From: Struthio camelus
Taxonomy: Eukaryota > Chordata > Aves > Struthioniformes > Struthionidae
Assembly (NCBI RefSeq): GCF_040807025.1
Contig: NC_090967.1
Coordinates: forward strand, 5,454,001-5,518,000
Direction: 5' to 3'
DNA length: 64,000 bases
Numbering within the stretch: the stretch's first letter is position 1; every line of letters begins with the position of its first letter. The position numbers and the translations under genes were made by a program. Below the pieces are notes generated by a model. That model worked only from the letters and a program-made list of their open reading frames with translations, was not told the origin of the DNA and searched no databases. Positions 1 through 11,716 of this stretch are shown here, one piece after another.

Positions 1-3000
1 GACTATTCTGCAAACCAAGTCCTCCATCCATCCTTGCACTAGCTTTATAGATCACACACAAATGCAGTGGAGGAAAAAACCTAAAATTATTTCTGTGAGT
101 CGAACAGGAATGCTCACATAATCACTGGAAATGCTCTTAATTGGTGTGGCTCAGTGGTGCAATTCAGAGCTGTTAGATCCTCTGCCGCTGTGGAACTCTT
201 TTCATGTCCTGGCAATCACAGTCCAGCCAGAAGTTTGTTTATCATATTCAGTATGAGTTTCCGGATGTCCAGCGAAGCGGTATTTACTCCAAGGCAGGGA
301 AGGCTGCAGTAATCCAGTAAGTTCTCATTAGCCTAAAATGCAGAAACATCTGCTGGGGTCATGAGCTGCTTACTTGCTGTTGGTGAGCAAAGAATCAGCT
401 CCATTTGCAGCTAGTGTGAACAGAGAATTAGAGCGTTGGGGGCTGGCGGTGGAGAGACAAACAGGCTTCAATTATCTCCTGGGCTGCAGCTCCACTATAG
501 CACACCACAGGCAAGCAGGGATGCTCCCTTATGTTGACCCCTGGTGACCCTATCACAGGGAGAACGGGAATTGCATCAAAAAACACTTTGACTCAGCTCT
601 TCTGAGCTGATGGTCAAAACAGGCAATACCAGAGTAACTCAGAGAAAGTGGTCAGACCTTTCCAAGAGATACCAGAATCCAAGCAGGCCAATCTGCACAA
701 TGCAAAGTTATTTTAAAATGATCTTTGCCAATCACATTCTAGACAACTAATGACAACAGAGTTTTGCAGAAGACAAACATCTACATCTCTCTCCTAACAC
801 TCTCAGTCTTCCCCCACCCAAGCTCTCGGAGCTAGCTGGCCTGTTTTACAGCTGTCTTCACTTTCTGAAAGAAAATAAAAACCGAACAAGCTAACCAAAA
901 CTTCAGGGCACACTGCTACTACTAACATTTGGACAATATGAACTTCTATGAATATGAAGGATGAATACGTAGATATTAAATACTGCACTAGTTCAGACAG
1001 AATAAGCCTAAATGTACATTGTTACAATATAAGGGGAACATTCTTAATTCTAGGTGCAAAAGAAAAAAAGAGACCAATAACCAGAAGAAAAAGAGCTCTA
1101 TATTATCACTCTTAAGTTGTTCAGGATTCCTACCAGATTCAGAGCTTTTGAGACATGCGACATTTCCAGAAAATAAGCGGGAAATACAAAATAGGTGGTG
1201 TTACATCTGTTTAGCTCCTGCTCCAGTGATTCTGCAGTCTTTTTTCTTGGGTTTTTTGTCTGTACGGTGTTAAATATGACAATGTTTAATGCCTATGACT
1301 ATTTTAAAGTGGAAGAGCCTAAAACATTTTATTTCTTCAATGAGCCAAAATGAAGCCACTTAGAACTAATGTTCAGGAAAATCAAAATGGAAGAGACCCT
1401 CAGTCCAAAATGGTTCAAAATACTTCCCTAGAGAGGCTGAGCTGCTTTATCTAAGACTTGTTCTACCATCCGTAGAAAGAATTATTCAAGTGTTCAGTTT
1501 AAGGAAAAGAATGGCCAGCACGCTCAAGTAAAGACACTGTCTATTACTCTTCTGAAACAATGAGTGCACATCCCTGAGCACTTTGTTTTGTGCATGCAGC
1601 TGGCCTTTAGCTCCTCTAACTGTAGACTCCCACTTTGCCTTAGGCTTGTATAGATAATGACTGCCATCTGCAGCATCAGGAATGAACTACTGGACCGAAA
1701 GATTTAGAGCCTCTAATTCTGACCACTGTCAGCAGAACCCCCTGCACACCTTTCTTCAGGGGGTGGAAATAATAGTATTCCACTTCACTTCACAGGATCA
1801 TTGCAGATATAACAATTCAACAGCTTATAAAATGATCAGGGTGAGAAAATCCAGAAGGAAGCTGAGACTACCTAAGACCTGTTCTAGTCCTCTCCAAATT
1901 ACTAAGCAAAAGAGTTTACCCAGTATTATTAAAATCAGAACACGTACATTTATTCTTTGGATAGAAACAGTGTCCCTGAGATCAATCATATGTTATTTAG
2001 AAATAAAATTACTTCTAAAAAATTAGTATTATTCTCTGTTGTTTCAGTAATATAATATTTTGGTATCTATACACTATAGTAGTATCTTAATGGTGGAAAA
2101 ATCAGCTGACTGAAGAGGATATGTCTCAAATTAAAAGTCAATATTTCCTAAAACTAGCTTTAAAAAAAAAAAAAAGTAATCATAGAAAGGAACGAGGTCT
2201 AACATCACGAAATTGTAGGAGAAACACTTCTGCCTTGTGTCTATGCAGAGACAGAATTATCAAAATAGTATAATTTTTTTTATTACATCCTTCCTCTGTC
2301 AAATTTAAGAAGAACCCTCTTAATTTTCTAAGTACAGTTTGAGTGTCAGAAGGGCACATTTCTGATAAGCAAGTTAAAGGCATGAGGACAAACAGCCTAG
2401 AAATCACCCTAACTTAGGAAAACCAGCTGCCTGACCAATGGCTTCATCATATAGGAGCCTTTCTATTTAGAGTTCCACCCTTGCAGGGGCGGGAGGGGGG
2501 GGGGGGGAGACGGACAGACTAACTCATTCCTAACACCAGAATTGACTGCTTAGCAAAGTTCCCCATCCTGTGGTCAACTTCGGAGGCGCATCTCATGGTC
2601 CTGACCAGGTCTATGAACCTGCTGTTTGCAGCATCTGTGACTCATGGCCTGTATGGCAGCACACACAGGTGAACTATTGGGGGCTGTTCACCCAACATGT
2701 TTGAGGAAGTAGAGATTCCAGATTAATATCTTAAAGTTACTTGTTGCCCTCCCACTGGCCCATGGATAAATTGCTATGAATAGAGACATTGAAATTATAC
2801 ACAATAGCTCTTAAGGTCTTAATAGCTATTGGACTTCTCAACTCATTACACTGCACACCTTACCGACTCAGTTACTATAGCTTAATTTAATCCTATTTTC
2901 AAATAAGAGGAGACAGGATCTAGTTAGGCTGTTAATACCAACAATAAAACCTGAAATATTTATGAAGTTTAAGAATATTTCAAAGAGTGCAAGGGGAATG

Positions 3001-3475
3001 CTCCAAATATGTTTTTGAGGAGGCAAAAAAGGTTGATAAGCCAGAAGTGTACCAGTTTGCAAACAATACAAAGCAAAGCTTTTGAGAAAACATCACAGAA
3101 AGAGGTTCCACAGGTACAAAACATAGGATACATGTTTGTCAGACAGCTATATACATTCCACTTATAAAAATGGAAAGTATGTTGGGAGGTGGAGTGGCAC
3201 ATTTGGCACGTCCGTTCATAACAGATGTTTTCTGTTGCTCATCCAGGCACTTGCTCAGCATTTAGGTTAGAGGTTTCTGTCCACATACACTCAGCACTTT
3301 GGGTGGCAGGAGGACATGGCTTGCCATTTGGACTAGTTAATGCCTATAAATCCATCACTGTTTATATTGTATAGTATTAGCCCTATACAAGTCCAGACAG
3401 AAACAGAAGCTTCTGCAGGAGATAAATGAAAATATTCAAAAATGAAGGCTATTCATACAGCAGCAAAAGACAACT
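1..3475. other. left flank, no gene recognised
   Basis: Only short open frames occur here, none resembling a known protein or carrying convincing exon borders. I see a 14-base A run at about 2162-2175 and a 13-base G run at 2495-2507, but no tRNA, rRNA or intact transposon. In human the next gene beyond HAUS8 on this side is CPAMD8. This stretch could be intergenic or an intron of that gene, but nothing in it lets me claim so. Confidence 0.6.
2495..2507 (+). repeat. 13-base G run in a G-rich tract
   Basis: An uninterrupted run of 13 G lies inside a G-rich stretch starting near 2485. It is a simple-sequence tract that could form quadruplexes and is likely to vary in length or be misassembled. 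No gene feature is attached to it. Confidence 0.85.
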
Positions 3476-3481
3476 TTTATT
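3476..3481 (-). terminator. HAUS8: candidate poly(A) signal for HAUS8
   Basis: Read on the minus strand this is AATAAA, the first exact copy I find downstream of the HAUS8 stop at 5026. A variant ATTAAA lies at 3545-3550, just before it. A T/TG-rich stretch follows on the minus strand. Using this site would give a 3' UTR of about 1.5 kb. No transcript evidence was available. Confidence 0.3.
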
Positions 3482-5025
3482 ATAAAATGAAAATATAGAG
3501 TCCTTAAAAAGAACGTGTCAAGTTAATACGAAAGCATGTCAGATTTTAATAATTTGTTTCCAAGACAATTAGGCAACAAAATACCACAACTTTTCACTGT
3601 TGCAAGTGATCAGGTTCCTCCCATTCATCAGCCTCGCTATTAGCTACTCACGTACCTTTTCCTCTTGGTAAATCAAGAAACAAGGGACAATTACAGTTCC
3701 TCCAGAAGCTGCTCACTGAGTCATCAATATTCATGCTGTATAGTCCTACAGATCTCCTGACTAGATCAGCAAACGCACAGTATCACATGCACAATTCCGT
3801 ATCTATATTCTGATAGGTTGCCCTTTAAGGGACACTACTTTGGGAAGAGATGCAAGTCAGTGCACTTGAAGCCACATACAAGATGCAGTATTTCCTAAGA
3901 ATAGCATTTCCTATGGTTTACCTTTCAGTGCTGTCAGGGAGAAAATGAGGAGGAAGGTGCCACAGGGAAATGAGAAACACACATCTGAAAAAGGATGTTT
4001 CCTTACAGAAGAGAACTCTGTATCTTATATTGTCATATATGTTGCAGGTTTCATATTCTGGTATCATTGAAAAGTTGGACAAGTCGTAGGTTTATACAAG
4101 AAGTAAAAAGATAAGTCTGTTGGCACTGATTAGATCCCACCTATCAGTAAAAATTTAGCTGAAGTACCAACGTTTCACAGCATCTAGTCCATGGTTCTCT
4201 TCGCATATTCTTTGGTTATGCAGAGAAACTTCTTTACTGACTTCAAACGACAGGTTCTGCACTTGCGTGAAGCTCCTGGAACAAACCAAGCAGGCTAAAT
4301 CAGTTACAGTGGAGGATCATAACTTCTGCTCGCTCACAAAGGCCACGTACCTGGAGATTCACAAGATTCTCCTACTAGATAGCCACCAGAAGAAGAATGT
4401 AAATTAAGAATTTGCTTCTCAAGGGCAAGAATTTGGAGGAGAGGAAGGGGGAATTTCCAGAACAGGGAGATAAGTGCCCAAGTTCAGGGTCTATCAGCCT
4501 TCAAAGATTTTAGTTGTAGCTTCTTCTTCGAGAAGGGAGGAAAGGAAATTTATCGTATTACATCTCTTCCTCACGCTCTCAGTGACATTCCGAATTTGTT
4601 GACGCTATACTCAAAGAAGAAACCTTTCCGTGCTCTTTGTACCTGCTCAGGGATGATGTCCAATACAGAGGGAAAGTACATGACTCGATAAGGGAAGAAA
4701 TGAAAAGCAAGGCTACAGTTGTATTTGTACAATTATTCTTTAAGACTGAGTGCTTCCAGATCACTTTTCTACCTCCTGGAGTTCTCTACTCTCTTACATA
4801 TTTGCACTCTACTAGGGTTACCCTTGCTCACCGAAATTCTCAGCTAAAGCATCAGAGATGTCACGCTGAAGTGTCTTATTTAGAATATATAAACAAGAAA
4901 AAAACATCTTCCTTTTGACTTTTGTGTAGGTGAGGGCAGGGACAGAAATGTGGCTGTCTGCTACCAACAAATTAAACTTAGTGCTCAATTAATTAGCAAT
5001 TAATCCTCCAATACACATGCTGAAT

Positions 5026-8000
5026 TCAAAAGTTGAGATCTGTAGGTTTTCTCTGAATATCGAGTTGGAGAGTCTTTTCACCCGATTCTTGTAAATACCT
5101 TTGAAGCTCTTTATCCAGTTCCTGAGACACTTCTTTAAGCTCCTTCAGTAGAGTGGGTGCTTTTGCATTTTCTTCTGAGCAGCTAGGCGTAACTTCTGCC
5201 AGAAGCTCCTGTGTGACAGTTAAATGCTTTTGCAGTTCATCTACAACATAGGATATGTTAAAAACATTACTCAAAAATGCACAGGGGCATCATTTAATGC
5301 AAGATTATTAACAACTTAGCAGCTGAACCAGAGAGAGGTGAACCAGATATTGGAAAACCAGTGCTTGCTCAGCATTCACAAATACACAGTGAAAAAATTA
5401 TGAAAGCCGAGTTCAGAGTTACAAAGACTAACTGCAGCAAGAGGCTATTAAGATCCACTTGCTTGATGCTAGACAGACCAATAGCTAGAAGTTGTTTGTA
5501 AGTTTTTGCACAGACTTCAGTAGAGAGCACAAGTACAGATTTATTAGGCAAACACTAAGACTTCTCTGTAAAGCTAGAGCTTAAGTACATTACATGAACA
5601 CAAGCAAATCTATCCGCATGGCTATATCCCTCAAAGAGAGAAACAAAAAGAGACCAAGATACTACTACAACTGTACAACTTGCAGACACATTAGGAACAA
5701 GAAAGGGGGTGGAGGAACAGGAGGGATACAGTTAAAAAAAAAAAAAAGAAAAGAAAAGAAAAAGAAAAGAAAAAAGGATACAGAAACTTTCTAAAAGAAA
5801 ATAACTGTCCTAACTTAGAAATCATTTTTCTGGCTAATAGATAAAAATAATGAACACGTACATCTAAATGGTTAAACAGCGACAAGAATTATCCATAGTA
5901 AAACACGTGGCTACTGTTGCAGCCCAGTGTCCGTACAGACTCCAAGAGCAGCACACAACATTCATCCAACGGCTATAAATAAATCTAGCAATAACAAAGT
6001 AAGAATTTTAGCATACTGCAAAACACTATTTGTGAATTTGAAAATTCAAGTTGTCCTACCCAGATATGTTAGTGTATCTCCCTCTATGTGTATATTCTTC
6101 ACAGGTAATTCATGTCTAGTAGCATCCAGGGAAGCTGCAAAGCTTTTATATTGCTCTTTAAACTGTTCACAAACAGGAACAAGGGGAGCAAGTACTTCCA
6201 TCTGAAAAGGACACATGATGAACACTTCATCAGAAAGAAGCCATTTTAGAAAGAGTTAGAATGCATGAGCTGGCTTATATACCTATAGATTGTGATTCAG
6301 GTCTGGTTCAATGCAGAAAAAAATAATAATAAAAAAATCCCAAATACCACTTTGAAATGCTCTTTGACAGAAGAATTCAAGAAGTTTATGGTAAGTTATT
6401 CCTATTCTACTGTTTAATAGATTTTCCTCTACCACCCCAAAAGCGTCACTGCCAGTTTCCTCGTCGCTATAGTTCAGAAGCGTTAGAAATGTAGCAGGCA
6501 AAACATTTTGCCTTTCATCTTTGGACTGCAGATATAGTGTATTCCCCAAGAGAAAAAAGTCTTAACTGTTTAATTTTTACAAAACTGCAAATATGCAATG
6601 CATATTTGTTAAAAGCAAACAAAAGTTTAGCTTTTAAAATTAATTATTCCAACAATACTATCTGTCCAATTTGACACAATAAAACTTACAAAATACCGAG
6701 AAAGACGGGAGGCTTTAGCTTCTAAGATCATCTATTATTAAGAAAATTATTAGAAACTTGCCTTCTTACAGTCAGGCCGGAACTACTGCCGTCTAACATA
6801 CAAAAATAAGACAGATAAAGGACAGGGGTGTTTGCCTCTCAGCTCTGGCCATAACAACTATAATTACATAACTGCAGGATGTTCATGCGGTTTTAAGCCA
6901 CTTAAGTCTCTTGTGCATCAACTATAAGCTGCTCTGGCAACTGGTGCACTACTGCTCCCCCTTGCCTAACAGCTCTAACTTCTCCTTCCTGCCTATCCAC
7001 AAAGGACAGCAAAAAGTGACGCAGGCATTTGTTTAGGTTACTAGAGAGCATAACATGGCACGACAGGAAGTAGACGTTTCTTTTGTCCAAGATGCATAAA
7101 ACTCTATACTGGCAGGCCACAGAAACAGAAATCTGTCTGAAGAAAAGACTACTTCATAACAGAGCTTGTTTAAATGCAGGGGAAGTGTGACTTGTAATAA
7201 AGCCTACCTGTTTGTCTAACACATCTTCCAGTTCCTGCTCTCTCTCTTTGAGCAGGAACTCACGCTTCAACTCACAGAGCTTCTCCTGTTGCCTCTCCTT
7301 TTCTTCACACAACATTAGCAAGTTTTCTTCTGCTTTTTCCTCCAGCTGGGCAAGATTTTTTCCTGCCTATTAAATCCAAAAATATTCATAACCAAAATGA
7401 GGCTATAATTAATGCTCTGAAGCAGCACATGAAAATCTCAGATTCAAGTTCAAATAGCTTCAATTAGGGAACCAGAGACTTCATGCAACGAGCACAGTAC
7501 CTTTCAGTTAAAGCCACTCCATCCTCTCCCCCCATCCCTGCCGATATCTTTTGTAAAGGAAAAATACACACGTTTAGCACGGGGTGAACAAAGTAATTGC
7601 TACACCCTTGAAATCCAAGCACTCTCACCCCCAGTTTTCCTAAGACTTCTGCACCCTCTGCACGTTTCACGAAGAACTGGCATCAGCCTAACGAACTGGC
7701 GCAGAATTCACTCCAGGAGAGTTTTCAAAGCAAGTTGCATAGTTCCACAGCCGTAAATATGTAAAAATCATAAAAATCTAACTTTTATGGATTAGAAAGC
7801 ACAGAACTTGGTATGGAAGAGCTGCTTGATTTCTTTTCTATCTGACGTACCAAATACTTGACCGAGTCTCACCTTCACTCTTAGGTAAGTTAAAAGCAGT
7901 GTCTGAGATGCCAACAATTCCTTCAGAACATCAGAATCAGATTTCTTTTAAAAAGAAAAGAACATACTAGATCAATTTCAGTATTTAAATCATTTTTTTC

Positions 8001-10779
8001 AGCGTTCAAATAAATTACTGGAAGTCTAATTTGCACCCAGAATCAGCATTACTATCAACAACTGTTAGCTGTATGAACTGTTTGGGTTTTTAAACGTTGC
8101 ACATTAACTAGAGATAACTTAACCAGCTTGTTTATTCACTGTTCCACCATTTTTCATCACGCTTTCAGCGGATGTTCAAAACAGTCGCAGAGAACTTGAA
8201 GTTTCAGTGCTATGTTGAACGCGCTGCTATGTTACAAAGTACTTCAGAATTAGGTTGAGCCACTGTTAATTTTCTGGTGAAAAAGTGTCAGAAAACATTT
8301 AAAGATAACAGGATATCAGTAAAAAGTACAGAAAGGAATACAAGAAGAATTGACTTGAACAAATGCTGCAACTAGAGCAGACTCTGTATCACAAGAGGTG
8401 GAAGCAAAAACTGTTGTTTATGTTTTTAACCTGTTCTACCAGCAGTAGAATAGACCTACTGTCTGACTTCTGCTCTAAGGCAGATGCACCATCCTGGAAA
8501 CCTCAACTTTTGCTGCCAAGATTAGAGATAAAGAGAAAATACTCCTTTGGCACATTTCAAAATAAATATTTAAGATAAGGCAGTGAGACTCACCGCATTC
8601 TGCTTTTTTCCACTTGTCCTTGTACCCGTTTTGCAAACGGTCTTTGAACTAGAAGTCTTCTTAAGAAGACTCTTTTCTGTATCAGAACAAGAGAGATGTT
8701 ATTACTCTTTTTTCCCCAAAATGCATGAAGCAAGGCATCATGAAGTTCTTCAAAAGCAAAGAGAATTTTGAAATGATTGTGTATTCCAGTAAAAGAGGCT
8801 TGTGCTCTGTTTCTGGCTTGGATTATACTCATGAGAAAACGTGGCTCAGACAAGCATTTTATACTTTATATTTCAGCTTTACATGACAGTTACAGACAGA
8901 TGTGGTCCAGTTTTCAGAAGGGCTGATTAAAACCCATGTGCTGTAGAAACAAATACTTGAGGGTGCTTTGTTCTTTAATATTAGATCTCAAAAAGAAAAA
9001 AGAGTACCCAGAAGATATTCAAAATCAAGAGGTTAATTTAATCTCCAAAGACCTCAATACCTCTGCTCAATGGTACTTACTTAAAAATAAGATTTACCTT
9101 ATGTATCTTTAACAATATCTTCACGTGACTACAATACAGCATGAGTGTTATTGATAATGAAGTTATACTATAATAAACTAAAAATAATAAAGCAAGAAAG
9201 TAAATTTGAGTGGAGCTTACCATTAATGGCTGAAAGATCAAGGTCAGGTCGAGTAGTTTTATCTTCATCTAATAAAGTGGACTGTAAGTCACCTTTCTCA
9301 AAACTGCTCTGATTTAATGAGCAAGGGACAGCACCTGTAGAAAGAAGCTGTTGTCAGACTAAAACAACTGGAACAGATTCCGCACAAGTTTACAATTGTA
9401 TATTCTTTCACTAACATCTGGCAACTTCATGGGAACTTTTATACGTTTACTTTATATACACCATTTGTATAGCTCTTAACTTACCTAGAGTTAAAGTAGT
9501 TCAGAACTTATCCTCAACCATTTCACAGCTCTGCAATAGCACTTAAGTATAAAGAGCAAATCACATATTTCCTCAGGATTTTCATGTTAAGTTAAGGTCT
9601 CACCAGCACATTCTCTTGCAATTCTTGCAAAAGAATTATAAAAGGACAGCTTTGCAGATAATTATGTGCTGAGGGACTTACGTTTTACACTGGGTTTATT
9701 GCAACACTTTAAAGAAAAACCTGAAGCAACAATGAGGCCATATTGAAATAATAGTTCAAAGTTTCACAGACAAGGTAAGAGATATCCTTATTCTAGACAA
9801 CTCAATTACTTTATTCCAGAATAGTTTCGTAGGACAAAGTCTAGACAAAAGTTTAATGCATTTCAGTTTACACCTCCTAATCCCACATCAAGTTCACACA
9901 TCTTAACTCTCCTTGCATATATCTTCAAAACAACTAGCAGTAGTAAAGGTAATACAAAACATCAGCTCTTAAAGACATTTTTTGAGTTGTTAGGAGTTCC
10001 ACAGGTTGGAAATAAAGGTCCTCAAAGAACAGTTTTTAAATTCTTCTGGTAAAACCTACCAGCAGAAGTTTTGCATTTCTGAGGAAGAACTGATCTGCTT
10101 GGTAGGCTCTCTCCTTTTTCAAATGGTTTGGCAGTAGGAGTTGTAAAAGAATTTGCTGAACTATCCTGACAACCAAGAAACAGATAAGACTGAACATAAG
10201 CAGCAATTACAAGCAGTGATATTATTTTAATCCTATTTGAATGCTGACAAATAAACAACTTCTATCCTAGGGCGTCTTGGTGCTTTGCAAATCAGCTGAA
10301 TACAGTCTTAAGTTGCCATCCCTGTCTGTAGCTATTTGCCAATAAATAACGGCTCCCTCAGACCCCAGCAGGGCTGTCTTCTACACAGGTCACACCTCTA
10401 GAAGTCCAAACCGCCAGCTGGGACCATTTCTAGCCCCTGCTGAGAGACCCCAGAGCCCCACAGCGAGGCGCCTAGGTACCTTTTTGGTTTCCTTCTTATC
10501 GTACTGCAGGTAACGAGACTTCACGATCCTTCCACCTGCAAGGGAGGAAGAGGGAATTAGGCAGCCACCCGCTTCAGCGACCCCGCCTCAGAGGGCTTTC
10601 CCCTCTCCTTCGCCTACCCCTCCGCTTCTTCCCAGACGCTTGGCCGTCCGCCGCGATACTGGAGGTATCCGTCAGCGCCGACACCCTGTAAAGACAGAGC
10701 GGGAGGTGTAAAGGGCGGCGGGGAGCCGGGCGGGACGCGCCCCCTCACACACTCACCCGCCGCTCGCCTCAGCCGCCAT
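5026..10779 (-). CDS. HAUS8: HAUS augmin-like complex subunit 8 (10 coding exons)
   Basis: HAUS8 (Hice1) is the microtubule-binding subunit of augmin, which recruits gamma-tubulin to existing spindle microtubules for branching nucleation. Coding exons on the minus strand, in order: 10779-10757, 10685-10618, 10535-10480, 10165-10060, 9334-9221, 8676-8594, 7944-7873, 7366-7208, 6201-6060, 5240-5026. All junctions are GT-AG and phases chain without a break to 345 residues plus TGA. The N-terminus is basic and low in complexity, like the microtubule-binding part of the human protein. Residues 31-45 read GGRIVKSRYLQYDKK, close to human GGRVIESRYLQYEKK. From about residue 151 it is helical: SQTLLLTYLRVK, then a Glu/Lys-rich coiled coil (175-227), then QFKEQYKSFAASLDATRHELPV. 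The start follows from ATGGCGGCT at the CpG island. It is shorter than the human protein (about 410 aa) at the C-terminus. Confidence 0.95.
7208..7944 (-). other. HAUS8: HAUS8 coiled-coil exons 7 and 8
   Basis: Exon 7 (7944-7873, 24 codons) and exon 8 (7366-7208, 53 codons) both begin and end in phase 0. Together they encode residues 151-227. Exon 8 is dominated by Glu, Lys, Gln and Leu in heptad-like spacing (LEEKAEENLLMLCEEKERQQ and onward), the strongest coiled-coil segment in the protein and the expected contact region with other augmin subunits. Either exon could be skipped without a frame change, but I see no direct sign that it is. Confidence 0.85.
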
Positions 10780-11417
10780 CGCCTTCGAACCGCCCGCGCA
10801 GGCGCAGCACCGCCCCCGCGCCCCAGCGGCGGGAACGCCGCGCGCCCCCTGGCGGCGCGGAGGGGCGAGGCGAGGCCGGGACCCGCCCCACGCTTGCCTC
10901 GACGGTCACCTCACGGGTGGGGGAGCACCCCCACCCCGAGGGCCGTGCCCGTAGAGGGGATACCGCCGCTCGGGCCGGGCCTGCGCGGGTGTGCCACAGG
11001 CCCCGTAAAGCTGCCTGACAAGCCACGGGAGCCTGACAACACCTGCTGCCTTTTCGCTAGGCCGCTGGTGAGAGTCGGCGGCGCTTTGCGGTCCGATTGC
11101 TCGTGAACCGGCCGGCCGCGCTCCGGGCCTCGCACGCGGCCGCCGCGGCCCGGCAAACCGCTTGGGGAAGGGCGGCGAGCGCCCCTCGCAGCCAAGAGCA
11201 GCGCAGGGCCTCTTCGGTTTTGACAGGAATCCACTCACTCCCGCTTCCCACCGCAGGGCGCTGGTTGAGAAGACAGCCGGCTGCCGGCCGACAGCCGCTC
11301 CCGAGCCCTGCGCGGGGCCGAGGGCGGCCGCCTGCGGCCACCAACAGCGCTTCGCGCCTCCCGCCTCAGCGCCTCACGGCCGGGCGGGATGGGGCGGGGG
11401 GGGCGGGGGGGAGGTGA

Positions 11418-11480
11418 GCGCATGCGCAGTGCGCACGCGGCTCTGAATGGGCCGCCGCCCTGCTTCCCCCACCCGGAAGT
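11418..11480 (+). promoter_or_regulatory. MYO9B: NRF1-like palindromes and ETS site before MYO9B exon 1
   Basis: Two adjacent NRF1-type motifs at 11418-11440 (the first a perfect GCGCATGCGC palindrome) lie about 35 bases before CCGGAAGT, the core of GABP/ETS sites. This pairing is common in CpG-island promoters of broadly expressed genes. It is the best marker in the island for the MYO9B transcription start, which I place loosely at 11460-11500. Binding is inferred from motif match only. Confidence 0.5.
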
Positions 11481-11557
11481 GCTGAAGCGGCGGCGCCTTG
11501 ACGGGGCCTGTGGCGGGTGGCGGCGCCGGTCGCCAGCGCTTCCTCTACCGGCGTGAG
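11460..11557 (+). other. MYO9B: inferred non-coding first exon of MYO9B
   Basis: Coding starts in an exon that opens with a splice acceptor at 22287-22288, so at least one upstream non-coding exon must exist. The best candidate ends at 11557 with GAG followed by GTAGGC, in the CpG island just downstream of the NRF1/ETS cluster. The left edge is a guess from those motifs. Other GT sites in the island could serve instead. Confidence 0.4.
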
Positions 11558-11684
11558 GTAGGCGGCGGTGTGAGGCCCCGCGCCCCGGTGGGCGTCCGCC
11601 CTCCCCCCGCTTCCCCCCGTTCCTCTATGGGCTGAGCTGCTTGGTGGGGGGCGCCTCAGAGGCGCCCGGGTCTCACAGGGGGTG

Positions 11685-11687
<3 letters not shown>

Positions 11688-11714
<27 letters not shown>
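11688..11714 (+). repeat. GGC trinucleotide repeat, 9 units
   Basis: Nine uninterrupted GGC units lie about 130 bases after the inferred MYO9B exon 1 donor, inside the CpG island. A 14-base G run follows at 11771-11784. In reading frames this makes polyglycine or polyalanine open frames, which are a by-product of the repeat rather than genes. Confidence 0.85.

Positions 11715-11716
<2 letters not shown>

Noticed and set aside
5691-5885. Minus-strand Phe-rich ORF
   Set aside because: It is created by the A-rich simple repeat at about 5735-5776 in HAUS8 intron 9.
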